Source of the DNA: Paenibacillus hemerocallicola
GTDB lineage: Bacteria; Bacillota; Bacilli; Paenibacillales; NBRC-103111
Reading direction: 5' to 3'
DNA length: 52,884 nucleotides
NCBI RefSeq assembly: GCF_006265175.1
Contig: NZ_VDCQ01000069.1
Span: 1 to 52,884 of the forward strand
Positions 15,876 to 24,119 of the stretch are shown here, one piece after another (the first letter of the stretch is position 1; each line of letters starts with the position of its first letter). The notes under the pieces are model-generated. The model was not told the origin of the DNA and did not search any database. It saw nothing but the letters and a program-made list of their open reading frames with translations. A program made the position numbers and the translations under genes.

Positions 15876-16009
15876 AGAAAGCATTACGTAAAATGAAATC
15901 TTATACACCACTAAGTGTTGCCATGAGAGTCTTTGATAAACCAACCGTTGAAAATAAATCAATTCGTGATTACGTTGATCGATATGTATTCAGGCTTACA
16001 ATTCAATGA
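15872..16009 (+). CDS. Small hypothetical protein overlapping the preceding ORF
   Basis: 45 aa, starting within the stop codon of the preceding ORF (ATGA), the arrangement of translationally coupled genes. It begins with a basic MKKALRKMKSYTPLSVAMRV and continues VENKSIRDYVDRYVFRLTIQ. A terminator follows 13 bp after the stop, which supports a real transcript end here. No family recognised; too short for standard ORF listings. A frameshifted second half of the upstream gene is an alternative reading. Confidence 0.4.
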   Translation: MKKALRKMKSYTPLSVAMRVFDKPTVENKSIRDYVDRYVFRLTIQ

Positions 16010-16022
16010 TTGAGTGTATTTG

Positions 16023-16047
16023 ACATCGCCTTCGGGGCGATGTTTTT
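16023..16047 (+). terminator. Rho-independent terminator
   Basis: An 8-bp stem ACATCGCC/GGCGATGT capped by the stable TTCG-type loop, followed by TTTTATG. It ends the two small ORFs and marks the right edge of the AT-rich island. Confidence 0.85.
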
Positions 16048-16178
16048 ATGTGCATTTTTTATATGCGCGGGAGACGGGAATGGGATAAAGTTTTGTCATT
16101 TATGAGATCAAGTTCTTGTCAACCGACAAGCTGTGACATATTGGTGGGCTGTCGGGATTCACCGGTTTTCTCCCGCTT

Positions 16179-17239
16179 TCAGCCTTGCTGACATTCGGTT
16201 TCGCCGTCGTGGAGAATGGTCGTATAGCGTCGTTCGAGCCGTTTCAGATGAGCGCCGCATAAGGCAAGCTCAAACGAATAGCCGTCCTTGAAATACGGCA
16301 TATTGCAGTCGTGCACGAGAATGCCGGAATACCGGGGGATGAGCCCGATGTCATCGAATGCCTCGCTGCCCCGTTTGTCGTGGACCGCCTGAAACGTCCA
16401 TTCCGGGGTAGAAAAGGTGTGGAGCCACTGTGGGGTGCCTTCGATCCGAATCTCGGTCTCATCCGCGTGCGCAACTGGGGTGGCAAGCACCTGCTCGCGA
16501 ATCGTCTGTTCGTAAGGTGCCAATTGCTCATGCGCGGTCTCCAAGCAGGCCAGCAGCGTCGCCTCGCTGGGGCGATGACCGGTCTGATCGGCGATGAGTT
16601 CGCAGGCTCGCCGCAAGGCAGCATCTGATACGAAAGCAAATACACGGCCCACGCGGTCAAACTCTCCCCATACTGGGCGGGAGCGGTGACCCGATCCGGA
16701 AAAGCGGCTTGCTGCCGGGAATGGCAGTGCGGACAGCAGGTTCGCTCCGCGCGATGCTCGGTGACGAGGATGCGCGGTTGCGGCAGGTCGAAGACCTGAC
16801 GTTTCTCGTATCCTTCGCAGGGTTCTCCCTCCAGGGAGGCCGAGCATTGGGAGCAAGCCGTAACGCGATGGATGACGATCGTGTCCGGATGATCGACCTG
16901 ATGCAGAGTGTGCCCAGGGTGTCCTCTGGGAGCTCCCTTCTTGCCGCCGGACTTGCGTAGGTTCGTCGGTTTGCGGAAAGAGTCGCTAGACGGCGGTTTA
17001 TGGCTGTTTTGACTATTTTGGTCCAACTGACGCTTCAGGTTCGCGACTTGGTCTTCCAGTTCCTCGATCCGGGCCGCTTGTTCGGTAATTCGTTTGGTCA
17101 GTTGAGCGTTATGAGCCGACAGCTCGGCAAACCGCTCGGACTGTTCAGCGAGTAGGGCGTACAAGTCGGTCAGTACCTTGGCAATTTCACTTGGCGGTTG
17201 GTGACTAATTCGATGGATATCCTCTTCCTTGATGTTCAT
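16179..17239 (-). mobile_element. IS66-family transposase, frameshifted and truncated remnant
   Basis: The first frame (from ATG 17239) carries the IS66 N-terminus: a long coiled coil (about residues 25-75), NSHKPPSSDSFRKPTNLRKS, a GHPGHTL motif and the Cys-rich zinc-binding part (CSQCSASL, CCPHCHS). At about 16615-16619 one base is missing and the protein continues in another frame: LRRACELIADQTGHRPSEAT, ADETEIRIEGTPQWLHTF, containing the first catalytic DE region, up to CGAHLKRLERR. It then ends at 16179, so roughly the last third of a ~500-aa transposase is missing. No IS66 terminal repeats or helper ORFs (TnpA/TnpB) are seen. The element is inactive. Confidence 0.88.
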
Positions 17240-17404
17240 CGAGGTTCCCTCTTTCTCAAGAAAACTTGGTTACCTGTTATTAACCAAATTTTTCTTTTTA
17301 GAAGGGGGACCTAAGGAGTAACACCCCATTTCATTATTACTGAATATGGGTTCATTAATATAACTTCAGGTTCACTATTTCTCCAACTGTAGCCAACCAG
17401 CCCA

Positions 17405-17788
17405 CTATAGCCGATAAACGAATAGCGGCCGGTAACGGTCCCGTATTACCCATAGCAGGTACAGATGGGCGGCGGTTAGCCCGAGTACCGGCAATAGCAG
17501 CTGCGGGTCGCGGAATAGATGGAAGGCGGCAATGTTGATCGTCAGCGGGAAGAGCGCGGCCAAGCCAAGCGGAATAAACCTGCCCCAGAGCAGCAGCAGG
17601 CCGCCGATCAGCTCGACAGACTTCTCCATCACCAGCAAATAGCCCGTTCCGAGCAGCTCGAGGGCTTCCGGACTTTCCGGCAGAAACGGCTCGAGTCCCC
17701 AAAACACGAAGTAACCGTTCAACCCCGCGGCAACAAAAATAAGTCCTACCGCATAACGAAGAATGTGGAATACCGGATGATTTCGCAC
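17405..17788 (-). CDS. DoxX-family membrane protein
   Basis: 127 aa, four hydrophobic helices, the size and pattern of DoxX-family proteins (HILRYAVGLIFVAAGLNGYF, LVMEKSVELIGGLLLLWGRF). It starts at GTG 17788 with AAGGAG 9 nt upstream. The divergent Rrf2-family regulator gene carries the same 29-bp motif in its promoter, so the two are probably co-regulated. DoxX relatives such as CatD are linked to quinone/thiol stress in Bacillus; a role here in redox or electrophile response is inference. Confidence 0.82.
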   Translation of the reverse strand: MRNHPVFHILRYAVGLIFVAAGLNGYFVFWGLEPFLPESPEALELLGTGYLLVMEKSVELIGGLLLLWGRFIPLGLAALFPLTINIAAFHLFRDPQLLLPVLGLTAAHLYLLWVIRDRYRPLFVYRL

Positions 17789-17830
17789 GTGTATCAGCTC
17801 CTTTTCGAAATTAAGACAATGGATATCTTA

Positions 17831-17882
17831 ATTATATTCCGAAGGAAAGAATTGTCAACGATAATTAAGATATTTATTATCG
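17831..17882 (-). promoter_or_regulatory. doxX promoter with Rrf2-type operator, copy 1
   Basis: Minus-strand promoter TTGACA (17853-17858), 16-bp spacer, TATAAT (17831-17836). The 29-bp motif at 17854-17882 begins GTCAACGATAA and ends TTTATTATCG, with inner inverted repeat CGATAAT/ATTATCG. It overlaps the -35. A second dyad ATTAAGA/TCTTAAT lies nearby (about 17810-17832). Confidence 0.7.
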
Positions 17883-18009
17883 TAATTAATTTTTCGCGAT
17901 GTAGTTTCCAGTTGTTCGACTCTATACCGGCGGATTGGAGCAACAGGCTGGAGCGGTAGTAATCCGACAGCCGGCTTCTTCTAAGGCAAGGAGCTTTTCG
18001 AATGTAACG

Positions 18010-18061
18010 GTCAACGATAAAAAAGCTGTTTATTGTCGCGATTTATCCGCTCTGGTACAAT
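18010..18061 (+). promoter_or_regulatory. Rrf2 gene promoter with operator, copy 2
   Basis: TTGTCG (18033-18038), 17-bp spacer, TACAAT (18056-18061). The 29-bp motif at 18010-18038 matches copy 1 at 24 of 29 positions and ends on the -35 hexamer. The same motif over the -35 of two divergent promoters is what a shared repressor would need. Confidence 0.7.
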
Positions 18062-18095
18062 GGAGTCGTCCATTCATCGGGGAGGAGATCCGATC

Positions 18096-18584
18096 ATGAA
18101 TAACTCGCTCAGCGTGGAGTACGCTCTGCACAGCGTATCGATCTTGGCCGTCATTCCCGGCGATATGACGGTTAATATTAAACAGCTGGCGGCTTTTATG
18201 GGGCTTGCGCCCTCGTACTTGGCGAAGATGTTCACCCAGCTGGCCAAAGCCGGCATCGTCCGCAGCAGCGTAGGCAGCAAAGGCGGCATCAAGCTCGGCC
18301 GTCCCGCGGAGGACATTTCGTTCTATGACGTATTTATGGCGGTGAACGGCCGCAAGCATATGTTTCAATGCTCGAATATTCGCGCGTATACGCTCGGCTA
18401 TGAAGCCGCTCCGGGCATGTGCGAAATCCATGAACAAATGTGGGAGGCGGAGGAGAAAATGTACGCCCACCTTCGCGGCGTCAAGCTGTCCGCCATGGCC
18501 GCAACGATCCATTCGAAGCTGACGCCCGGAGAGCAGGAAGAGCGTCTGGATCTGCTTCGGAAGCTAATCGAACGGCAGTCGTAG
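18096..18584 (+). CDS. Rrf2-family transcriptional regulator
   Basis: 162 aa with the Rrf2 winged-helix layout: SVEYALHSVSILAV at the N-terminus, recognition region QLAAFMGLAPSYLAKMFTQL, wing SVGSKGGIKLGRP. Cys92 and Cys109 lie where Fe-S or thiol-sensing cysteines occur in IscR/NsrR-type members, but only two are present, so cluster binding of the IscR kind (three Cys) is doubtful; a redox-switch role is possible. ATG 18096 has GGGGAGGAG upstream; longer in-frame starts fall inside the promoter. Its own promoter and that of doxX share a 29-bp operator-like motif. Confidence 0.9.
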   Translation: MNNSLSVEYALHSVSILAVIPGDMTVNIKQLAAFMGLAPSYLAKMFTQLAKAGIVRSSVGSKGGIKLGRPAEDISFYDVFMAVNGRKHMFQCSNIRAYTLGYEAAPGMCEIHEQMWEAEEKMYAHLRGVKLSAMAATIHSKLTPGEQEERLDLLRKLIERQS

Positions 18585-18675
18585 CCGGGAACGGCCTTGA
18601 GCCGTATTATCCCCCTGTTGCCAGCCCACGGCAGGGTGGATGAACTGCCCACCCCATTATGCAAGGAGGAACGCG

Positions 18676-19257
18676 ATGAGAACGGATGCGGTAACTTTGG
18701 AAGGCGAGAGAGCAATGCTTATTCCTTTGCAGGTTAGCCATGCAGAACAGTTGTTTCAAGCGGTCGACAGCTCGGAAGTTTGGACGTTTTTACCCAGCCG
18801 AATGGAGAAGCTGGAGGATATGACCCATCATGTCGTGGAAGCGTTGCAGGATCAGGAGCAAGGAACGGAAGTGCCTTTTGTCGTGTACGATAAACAAACC
18901 GGGCAGGTTGTCGGCATGACTAGACTGTTGAATATAGCGGCCGAACATCGAAGCTTGGAAATAGGCTGGACCTGGTATTCGAGCAAAGTGTGGCGTACGC
19001 GGGTCAATACGGAATGCAAATTTTTGCTGCTGAGCTATTGCTTCGAGGTCAAACGCACGATCCGCGTCCAATTTCGGGTGGACAGCCGGAATACGCGCTC
19101 GAACGAAGCGGTCGCGAGGATCGGCGGGACGAAGGAAGGGGTGCTGCGCAAAGACCGGACTTTGTATGACGGATATGTCCGCGATACGGTCGTGTACAGC
19201 ATTCTCGACGAGGAATGGCCGGCGGTTAAGCAAAAACTCCAAACGATATTGGCTTAA
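18676..19257 (+). CDS. GNAT-family N-acetyltransferase (RimJ/RimL-like)
   Basis: 193 aa. Acetyl-CoA-dependent N-acetyltransferase of the RimJ/RimL/YdaF-like branch: N-terminal TLEGERAMLIPLQVSHAEQL, VGMTRLLNI strand, EIGWTWYSSKVWRTRVNTEC, the V-R-x-D-x-R-N-xRS-x-x-A segment (VQFRVDSRNTRSNEAVARIG) and GTKEGVLRKDRTLYDGYVRD. These match the family's core. A strong SD (AAGGAGGA) precedes ATG 18676. It is followed by a terminator, so it is a single-gene unit. The acceptor substrate is unknown. Confidence 0.88.
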   Translation: MRTDAVTLEGERAMLIPLQVSHAEQLFQAVDSSEVWTFLPSRMEKLEDMTHHVVEALQDQEQGTEVPFVVYDKQTGQVVGMTRLLNIAAEHRSLEIGWTWYSSKVWRTRVNTECKFLLLSYCFEVKRTIRVQFRVDSRNTRSNEAVARIGGTKEGVLRKDRTLYDGYVRDTVVYSILDEEWPAVKQKLQTILA

Positions 19258-19282
19258 AAAAATAAAAGGATCGATCTCCTTC

Positions 19283-19317
19283 GCACCCTGACATAATGTT
19301 GTCAGGGTGCGTCGTTT
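19283..19317 (+). terminator. Terminator after the acetyltransferase gene
   Basis: An 11-bp stem, GCACCCTGACA/TGTCAGGGTGC, with a short loop, followed by the weak T-rich stretch GTCGTTTAT. Confidence 0.7.
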
Positions 19318-19369
19318 ATGATTAGAAGTGTCAAGCAGAGAACACCCCAAATTCGAGGAGGCAAACTTT

Positions 19370-20536
19370 ATGACCACTTCTAATCCGACTTCCCATGCCG
19401 TACATACCGAAATCCGCCCTTTCCGCATCGCCATACCGCAAGCCGATCTGGACGACCTGCAATACCGCCTGTCCCGTACGCGCTGGCCGGATGCTCTGAC
19501 GGGCTCCGGCTGGAAATACGGCGTTTCGCTGCCGTATGTGAAGCAGCTGGCCGACTATTGGCAGAACGGGTACGACTGGCGCAAGCACGAAGCGCGTCTG
19601 AATGAACTCCCGCAGTTCACGACGACGATCGACGGGGCAAATGTGCATTTCCTGCATGTCCGCTCGCCCGAGCCTGACGCATTTCCGCTTATTCTTACTC
19701 ATGGCTGGCCGAGCTCGATCGTAGAGTTTCTGGACCTGATCGGTCCGCTTACCGATCCTCGGTCCCACGGAGGCGACCCGGCGGACGCCTTCCATCTCGT
19801 CATCCCGTCGGTGCCCGGCTTCGGATTTTCCGGCTCGTCCCTCGAACCCGGCTGGAATATATCGCGTATTGCCAAAGCTTGGGCACAATTGATGAACCGC
19901 CTGGGCTACGAGAAATATGGCGCTCATGGCAGCGACTGCGGAGCGCTCGTTTCGCGGGAGATGGGCATTCAACAGCCGGAAGGCCTGCTCGGCATCCACG
20001 TATTGCAATTGTTCTCCTTCCCGTCCGGCGATCCGGCGGAAATGGTCGACCTGTCCGAGGAAGATCAGAAGCGTCTTCAGTTTCTGGCGAATTTCCATGA
20101 ACGGGCCGGATTTAACGGGATTCAGCAGACCCGGCCGCAGACGCTCTCTTATGGACTTGCGGACTCTCCCGCAGGCCAGCTCGCTTGGATTGCGGAGCTG
20201 TTCAACGGGTTCGGCGACCATGTGGACTTCGTGGATCGCGACGCGTTTCTGACGAATGTTATGCTGTATTGGTTAACCAATACGGCCGAATCGTCCGCTC
20301 GCCTGTATTACGAGAATGTGCACAATTCCGAGCAGGCGGCGCAAGGACCGAATGCGTCTCCGACCGGCGTGGCCGTGTTCGGCCATGACTTCAAATCGAT
20401 GAAACGGTTCGCGGAGCGCGACAACACCGACATTGTGCACTGGTCGGAGTTCGAACGCGGCACCCATTTCGCCGCGATGGATGCGCCGGATCTTCTGGCC
20501 CCCGATCTGCAAGTCTTTTTCCGCCGCTACAGATAA
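19370..20536 (+). CDS. Epoxide hydrolase (alpha/beta hydrolase with EHN domain)
   Basis: 388 aa, microsomal-type epoxide hydrolase architecture. The N-terminal EHN domain includes [20 protein letters not shown]. The oxyanion-hole motif is HGWPSS, the nucleophile elbow HGSDCGA has Asp189, and the catalytic His is His366 in [15 protein letters not shown] lid-region Tyr pair sits in RLYYENVH. It should open epoxides to diols through a covalent Asp ester. ATG 19370 has GAGGAGG upstream. The WYL-domain regulator gene follows 80 bp downstream and may control it. Confidence 0.93.
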   Translation: MTTSNPTSHAVHTEIRPFRIAIPQADLDDLQYRLSRTRWPDALTGSGWKYGVSLPYVKQLADYWQNGYDWRKHEARLNELPQFTTTIDGANVHFLHVRSPEPDAFPLILTHGWPSSIVEFLDLIGPLTDPRSHGGDPADAFHLVIPSVPGFGFSGSSLEPGWNISRIAKAWAQLMNRLGYEKYGAHGSDCGALVSREMGIQQPEGLLGIHVLQLFSFPSGDPAEMVDLSEEDQKRLQFLANFHERAGFNGIQQTRPQTLSYGLADSPAGQLAWIAELFNGFGDHVDFVDRDAFLTNVMLYWLTNTAESSARLYYENVHNSEQAAQGPNASPTGVAVFGHDFKSMKRFAERDNTDIVHWSEFERGTHFAAMDAPDLLAPDLQVFFRRYR

Positions 20537-20553
20537 GAAGGTCATGGGGCGGT

Positions 20554-20584
20554 ACATGTAGAAATGATAGGAATCTGGACATGT
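20554..20584 (+). promoter_or_regulatory. Paired ACATGT sites ahead of the WYL regulator
   Basis: Two ACATGT palindromes (20554-20559 and 20579-20584), 25 bp centre to centre, lie in the 80-bp gap between the epoxide hydrolase and the regulator gene. They could be an autoregulatory operator. No clear -10/-35 pair was found. Confidence 0.3.
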
Positions 20585-20616
20585 GACGATTGTTTTCCGT
20601 CAAGGGGGAACTTCAA

Positions 20617-21540
20617 GTGAAGCTGGACCGGCTGCTCGCCATTACGATGACCTTATTGAATCAAACCCGCGTCAGCGCAACCGAATTGGCCGAGCGCTTC
20701 GAGGTTTCCTTGCGTACGATTTATCGGGACATGGAATCGATCAATCAGTCCGGCATTCCGATCGTTTCCTTTCCCGGTTCGGACGGAGGGTACGAGATTA
20801 TGTCGGGCTATCGCATAGACAAGCAAATCTTATCTTTCGATGATTTTACGTCGATTTGTTCCGCATTGCGCGGGGCCCGATCCGCTACGGACAGCTCGGA
20901 CATCGACGGGCTTCTGGAGCGGATAGGCGCTTTAATGCCCGCCCAGTCGGGAGCCGCGGGCACGGATCATGTGGATTTCGATTTCACTCCGACCCCGAAC
21001 GACAAGGAGAAGATCGGCCCGCTTCACCAAGCGATCAAGGAGCTGCGCACAGTCCGTTTTGAATATTTGGATAACAAGGGGACCGAAACCGAGCGGACGA
21101 TCGAGCCGATGGGACTTTTTCTGAAAGGGTACGTCTGGTATTTATACGGCTATTGTCTCACCCGCTCCGATATTCGCGTATTCCGAATTTCCCGTATGCT
21201 CCGTTTGAGGAGCTTGCCTGAAACGTTCGTCCGTCGTCCTTATACGCTGCAGGATGTCGAACGGCAGTTCATGGGCCAAGCGAATTTCGCCAAGGTGAGG
21301 GCGGTGCTGCGCTTCCAACCGGAGGTCAAAACGAGGGTAAGGGATGAGTTCGGATTTGACCAAGTAACCGCCAATTCGGACGGCACCTTGTCCGTAACCG
21401 CCCAGTATTCGTCAACGGAACGGGCGGTTCAGAGCATTCTAAGCTACAGCAGCTATGCGATGGTACTGGAGCCGCCCGATTTAATTGCGGAGCTGCGGCG
21501 CCATATTGCGAATATGGCCCGACTTTACAAGGTCGAGTGA
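20617..21540 (+). CDS. YafY-type transcriptional regulator with HTH and WYL domains
   Basis: 307 aa. An N-terminal DeoR-type winged helix (LLNQTRVSATELAERFEVSL, RTIYRDMESINQSGIPIVSF) is followed by a WYL domain (FEYLDNKGTETERTIEPMGL, GYVWYLYGYCLTRSDIRVFR) and a C-terminal extension (YSSYAMVLEPPDLIAELRRH). GTG 20617 follows AAGGGGGA by about 8 nt; an upstream in-frame start at 20590 has no SD. WYL domains bind small ligands or nucleic acid; the ligand is unknown. The likely target is the adjacent epoxide hydrolase or itself. Confidence 0.9.
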   Translation: MKLDRLLAITMTLLNQTRVSATELAERFEVSLRTIYRDMESINQSGIPIVSFPGSDGGYEIMSGYRIDKQILSFDDFTSICSALRGARSATDSSDIDGLLERIGALMPAQSGAAGTDHVDFDFTPTPNDKEKIGPLHQAIKELRTVRFEYLDNKGTETERTIEPMGLFLKGYVWYLYGYCLTRSDIRVFRISRMLRLRSLPETFVRRPYTLQDVERQFMGQANFAKVRAVLRFQPEVKTRVRDEFGFDQVTANSDGTLSVTAQYSSTERAVQSILSYSSYAMVLEPPDLIAELRRHIANMARLYKVE

Positions 21541-21713
21541 CGTCCCGGCAGGCAAGGCGAATCAGGTCGAGCTGTGGGGTCGAAAAAGAGTTGTAACAGC
21601 TCTCGTAGGTGTCAGAAGGGACGGTTTGCGTCAAGCTCTGTGACGTGCAAGCGAAAGGAGGTTATATGTCCTAATTCCAATCAGACTATATGATATGGCG
21701 GATTTCCATTTTA

Positions 21714-22069
21714 AACTACGACAGCGTAATCCGCATACAACCTGGAGGCCTTTTGATGAATCGGGTGCCGCATGTGGCCGTAAATAGAGGAGCTGTATTC
21801 CGTTATTGTCCCGTATTTCGTTGCATTTCTGAATATAACGGCACAGGCTTCCGTTAATTCGATCTTTCGGGGTGAAAATGGGTAGTGAACAGCGGAAAAG
21901 CGGAGCGGTTTTCCGTTATTTTGATATTGACACGGTAATTTGGGTCAATAAGATCCGTCAGTTCCGTTATTTTATGGATTCGGGGTTTCGCGAGAGCCGG
22001 CAATGGCGGCAAGCCTTCACAGCTCATACGATGCAAGCACTTCTGTATGCGAATTATGCTGGCGTAGTT
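21714..22069. mobile_element. MITE-like element, copy 1 (356 bp, 25-bp terminal inverted repeats)
   Basis: The left end begins AACTACGACAGCGTAATCCG and the right end is the inverted version; the 25-bp ends match at 22 of 25 positions. The interior contains several GGAA..TTCC hairpin modules. A second copy lies inverted at about 24829-25175. No transposase is encoded. Its right end abuts an ABC-exporter gene fragment directly. Open frames exist on both strands but are shared by-products of the repeat. No clear target-site duplication was seen. Confidence 0.75.
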
Positions 22070-22070
22070 C

Positions 22071-22447
22071 AAGCTGGCCGACGGCTACGATACGGAAATC
22101 GGCGAGAGGAGGATCAAATTTTCCGGAGGGCAGAAGCAGCGAATCGCGCTGGCCGCGTCTTTCTGAAGGACCCGTCCATCCTTGTATTGGATGAAGCTAT
22201 CAGTGTGCTGGACAAGGAGAGCGAGAAGCTGGTGCAGCAATCGATTCGTCGATTCGGGAGAGATAAAACGACGATCATGATCGCCCACCGCCTGTCCACG
22301 ATTGTGCGCGCGGATACGATTTTCGTGCTGAAGGACGGAGACATTGTGGGGAGCGGAACCCATCAGACCTTGCTTGGCCGAAACGGGTATTACAAGGAGC
22401 TGTTTGCGAAGCAGTATGCGGCCGAGCTTCCGACTATGACCGGATAG
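22071..22447 (+). pseudogene. C-terminal fragment of an ABC exporter (fused permease/ATPase type)
   Basis: It begins abruptly at the edge of the MITE with [20 protein letters not shown] and [11 protein letters not shown], which carries the ABC signature (SGGQ). It then stops at 22164-22166. A shift to the next frame recovers [20 protein letters not shown] (Walker B), TTIMIAHRLSTIVRADTIFV (H-loop) and a normal C-terminus ending PTMTG. The permease domain and Walker A are absent. It is thus truncated and frameshifted, the remains of a lipid/drug-exporter-type half transporter. Confidence 0.8.
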
Positions 22448-22506
22448 CCCGTCCAACGGAAATGTGGTACCATATGGATATTACAGCCGGGGGTGGGGGC
22501 TTCTCC

Positions 22507-23247
22507 ATGGATAACGTCGCCAAAATCATGGGAATATCGTTTCCGAAAATGACGGTAGAGCAAAGCTTGCAAATGCTGGGCGAAGTAGTGGAACGAAAGC
22601 AGAACGGATTGTTCCACGTCGTAACGGGAAACCCGGAAATCGTCATGTCGTGCCAGCATGACCGGGAATTGCGCTCGATCATAGAGGAGGCGGGCCTTGT
22701 CACGGCCGACGGGATCGGCATCGTCATGGTATCCCGCCTAAGAGGCGGGCACCTTCCGGAGAGAGTCACCGGATGCGACCTGCTGCTGAAGCTGCTCGAG
22801 GTCGGGAATCGGAAACGGTGGTCGTTTTATTTCCTCGGGGCGGACGAGGCGACGAGCCGAAGATCGGCGGAAGTCATTCGCGAGCATTATCCGAATGTCG
22901 CGATAGCGGGCAGACATCACGGTTTTTTCGGCAAAGAGGAAGAAGCCGGAATCGTCAAAGAAATCAACGCCGCGGCTCCCGACTTCTTGATCGTAGCGCT
23001 GGGGGCTCCGTACGCCGAACGTTGGATCCACCAGTACAAGCACAGCCTTAACGCCAAAATCGCCATCGGTGTCGGCGGCAGTCTCGATATTATAGCGGGC
23101 AAAGTGAAGCGGGCGCCGGAGATTTGGCAAAGCATGCATATGGAGTGGCTGTACAGGCTTATTCAACAGCCGTCGCGATGGAGGAGGCAATTGATTTTGC
23201 CGCGCTTTGCTTTAAGAGCTTTGCTATATAGAGAAAAGCGGATTTGA
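22507..23247 (+). CDS. WecG/TagA/CpsF-family glycosyltransferase
   Basis: 246 aa from ATG 22507. GT26-type enzyme that adds N-acetylmannosamine (or a related sugar) to undecaprenyl-PP-linked acceptors in teichoic acid or capsule synthesis. Family features: HVVTGNPEIVMSCQHDRELR, ADGIGIVMVSR, ERVTGCDLL, FFLGA-like FYFLGADEATSRRSAEVIRE, FLIVALGAPYAERWIH, GVGGSLDIIAGKVKRAPEIW and the C-terminal EWLYRLIQQPSRWRRQLILP. In-frame ATGs at 22462 and 22474 would add poorly conserved residues; the G-rich tract before 22507 may serve as SD. No neighbouring teichoic acid genes, so it may be an orphan. Confidence 0.9.
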   Translation: MDNVAKIMGISFPKMTVEQSLQMLGEVVERKQNGLFHVVTGNPEIVMSCQHDRELRSIIEEAGLVTADGIGIVMVSRLRGGHLPERVTGCDLLLKLLEVGNRKRWSFYFLGADEATSRRSAEVIREHYPNVAIAGRHHGFFGKEEEAGIVKEINAAAPDFLIVALGAPYAERWIHQYKHSLNAKIAIGVGGSLDIIAGKVKRAPEIWQSMHMEWLYRLIQQPSRWRRQLILPRFALRALLYREKRI

Positions 23248-23294
23248 TCCTATAACGGGCTGTCCCGAAAGTCGAAATGAACTTTATGCATAAA

Positions 23295-23347
23295 AAAGAA
23301 CCTGCATGTCCACTTATTGTTGAATACGTGGATTTGGAGGTTCTTTT
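23295..23347. terminator. Bidirectional terminator-like hairpin
   Basis: Outer stem AAAGAACCT/AGGTTCTTT and inner TCCAC/GTGGA pairing. T residues follow on both strands (TTTTG plus; TTTTTTA minus). It lies just after the glycosyltransferase gene. The flanking GGGCTGTCCCGAAAG resembles some IS ends, so an IS remnant is an alternative. Confidence 0.55.
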
Positions 23348-23462
23348 GCGTGAAATGGGGCTCGCTCCAATCTTCCGACTCCTCCTATAATAATACATGC
23401 TTTACTGCTACCCTTCGGGCAGGAAGACAAGCAATTGATGAAGATTGGAAGGTGACTCCACA

Positions 23463-23925
23463 ATGTCGTTCAACAACCTCGTAGTCAATAGCGATTTCGA
23501 GTCAGGGCTGTGGGGGCGACGGGAGCGACGGGGCAACGGGAGCAACGGGAGCAACGGGAGCAACGGGAGCAACGGGAGCAACGGGAGCGACGGGAGTAAT
23601 GTATTCCTCTAACCAATTTACGGGTAGTATGAATATCCCGCTTTCACCAACTTTTCAACCGATTTTGAATGTGATAGCTATCACAACTTTACCTAATCAA
23701 AGAGTAAGAATAGATTCCATGATTGAAACTTTTATCAACACCTTGGCGAGTGGCAGCTCCCGCTTGCTGCGAAACGCCGGTTTTATCAAAAATGCTCTAA
23801 TGGAAGAACGAACGGCAATCATCGCCCATTCGGACATAGATTACAAATCGCGACGGGGAAGAAGAAAAGCTATATGTTCGCATGATGACAAGAGGCCATC
23901 AAACGGGAAACCTTATCATAGGTAG
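23463..23925 (+). pseudogene. Collagen-like exosporium/surface protein remnant
   Basis: It begins MSFNNLVVNSDFESG, the start of Paenibacillus-type surface proteins with an N-terminal jelly-roll domain, then breaks. A collagen-like run of Gly-Ala-Thr triplets continues in another frame (about 23515-23600), followed by VMYSSNQFTGSMNIPLSPTF and QPILNVIAITTLPNQRVRID, a BclA-type C-terminal-domain segment, which decays after about 23740. The middle of the gene appears deleted and out of frame. Functional versions coat spores or cell surfaces. Confidence 0.7.
23515..23600 (+). repeat. 9-bp tandem repeat coding Gly-Ala-Thr
   Basis: About nine copies of GGAGCAACG and variants (GGAGCGACG, GGGGCAACG) encode GATGATGAT in one frame. 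This is the collagen-like part of the surrounding pseudogene. Confidence 0.85.
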
Positions 23926-24119
23926 TCATTTGATATGCTGAAGCATACTTGCGGAAACTGCTCGCCTTTTGCCGAGTTATCGAGCGCGATAATTCGCTCT
24001 TGGATTTAGAAACAAACGCAGGACTATGTTAGATCGGGTAGTTTAGCGCAACTACCCTATACGGGTCTTCGTCTAATAAGTAGTCAGGAGAGCGTGCATA
24101 TCCGATTGGAGGAAAAATA

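Noticed and set aside
23265-23295. IS end (GGGCTGTCCCGAAAG)
   Set aside because: Only one end-like sequence is seen, without a matching inverted copy or transposase nearby.
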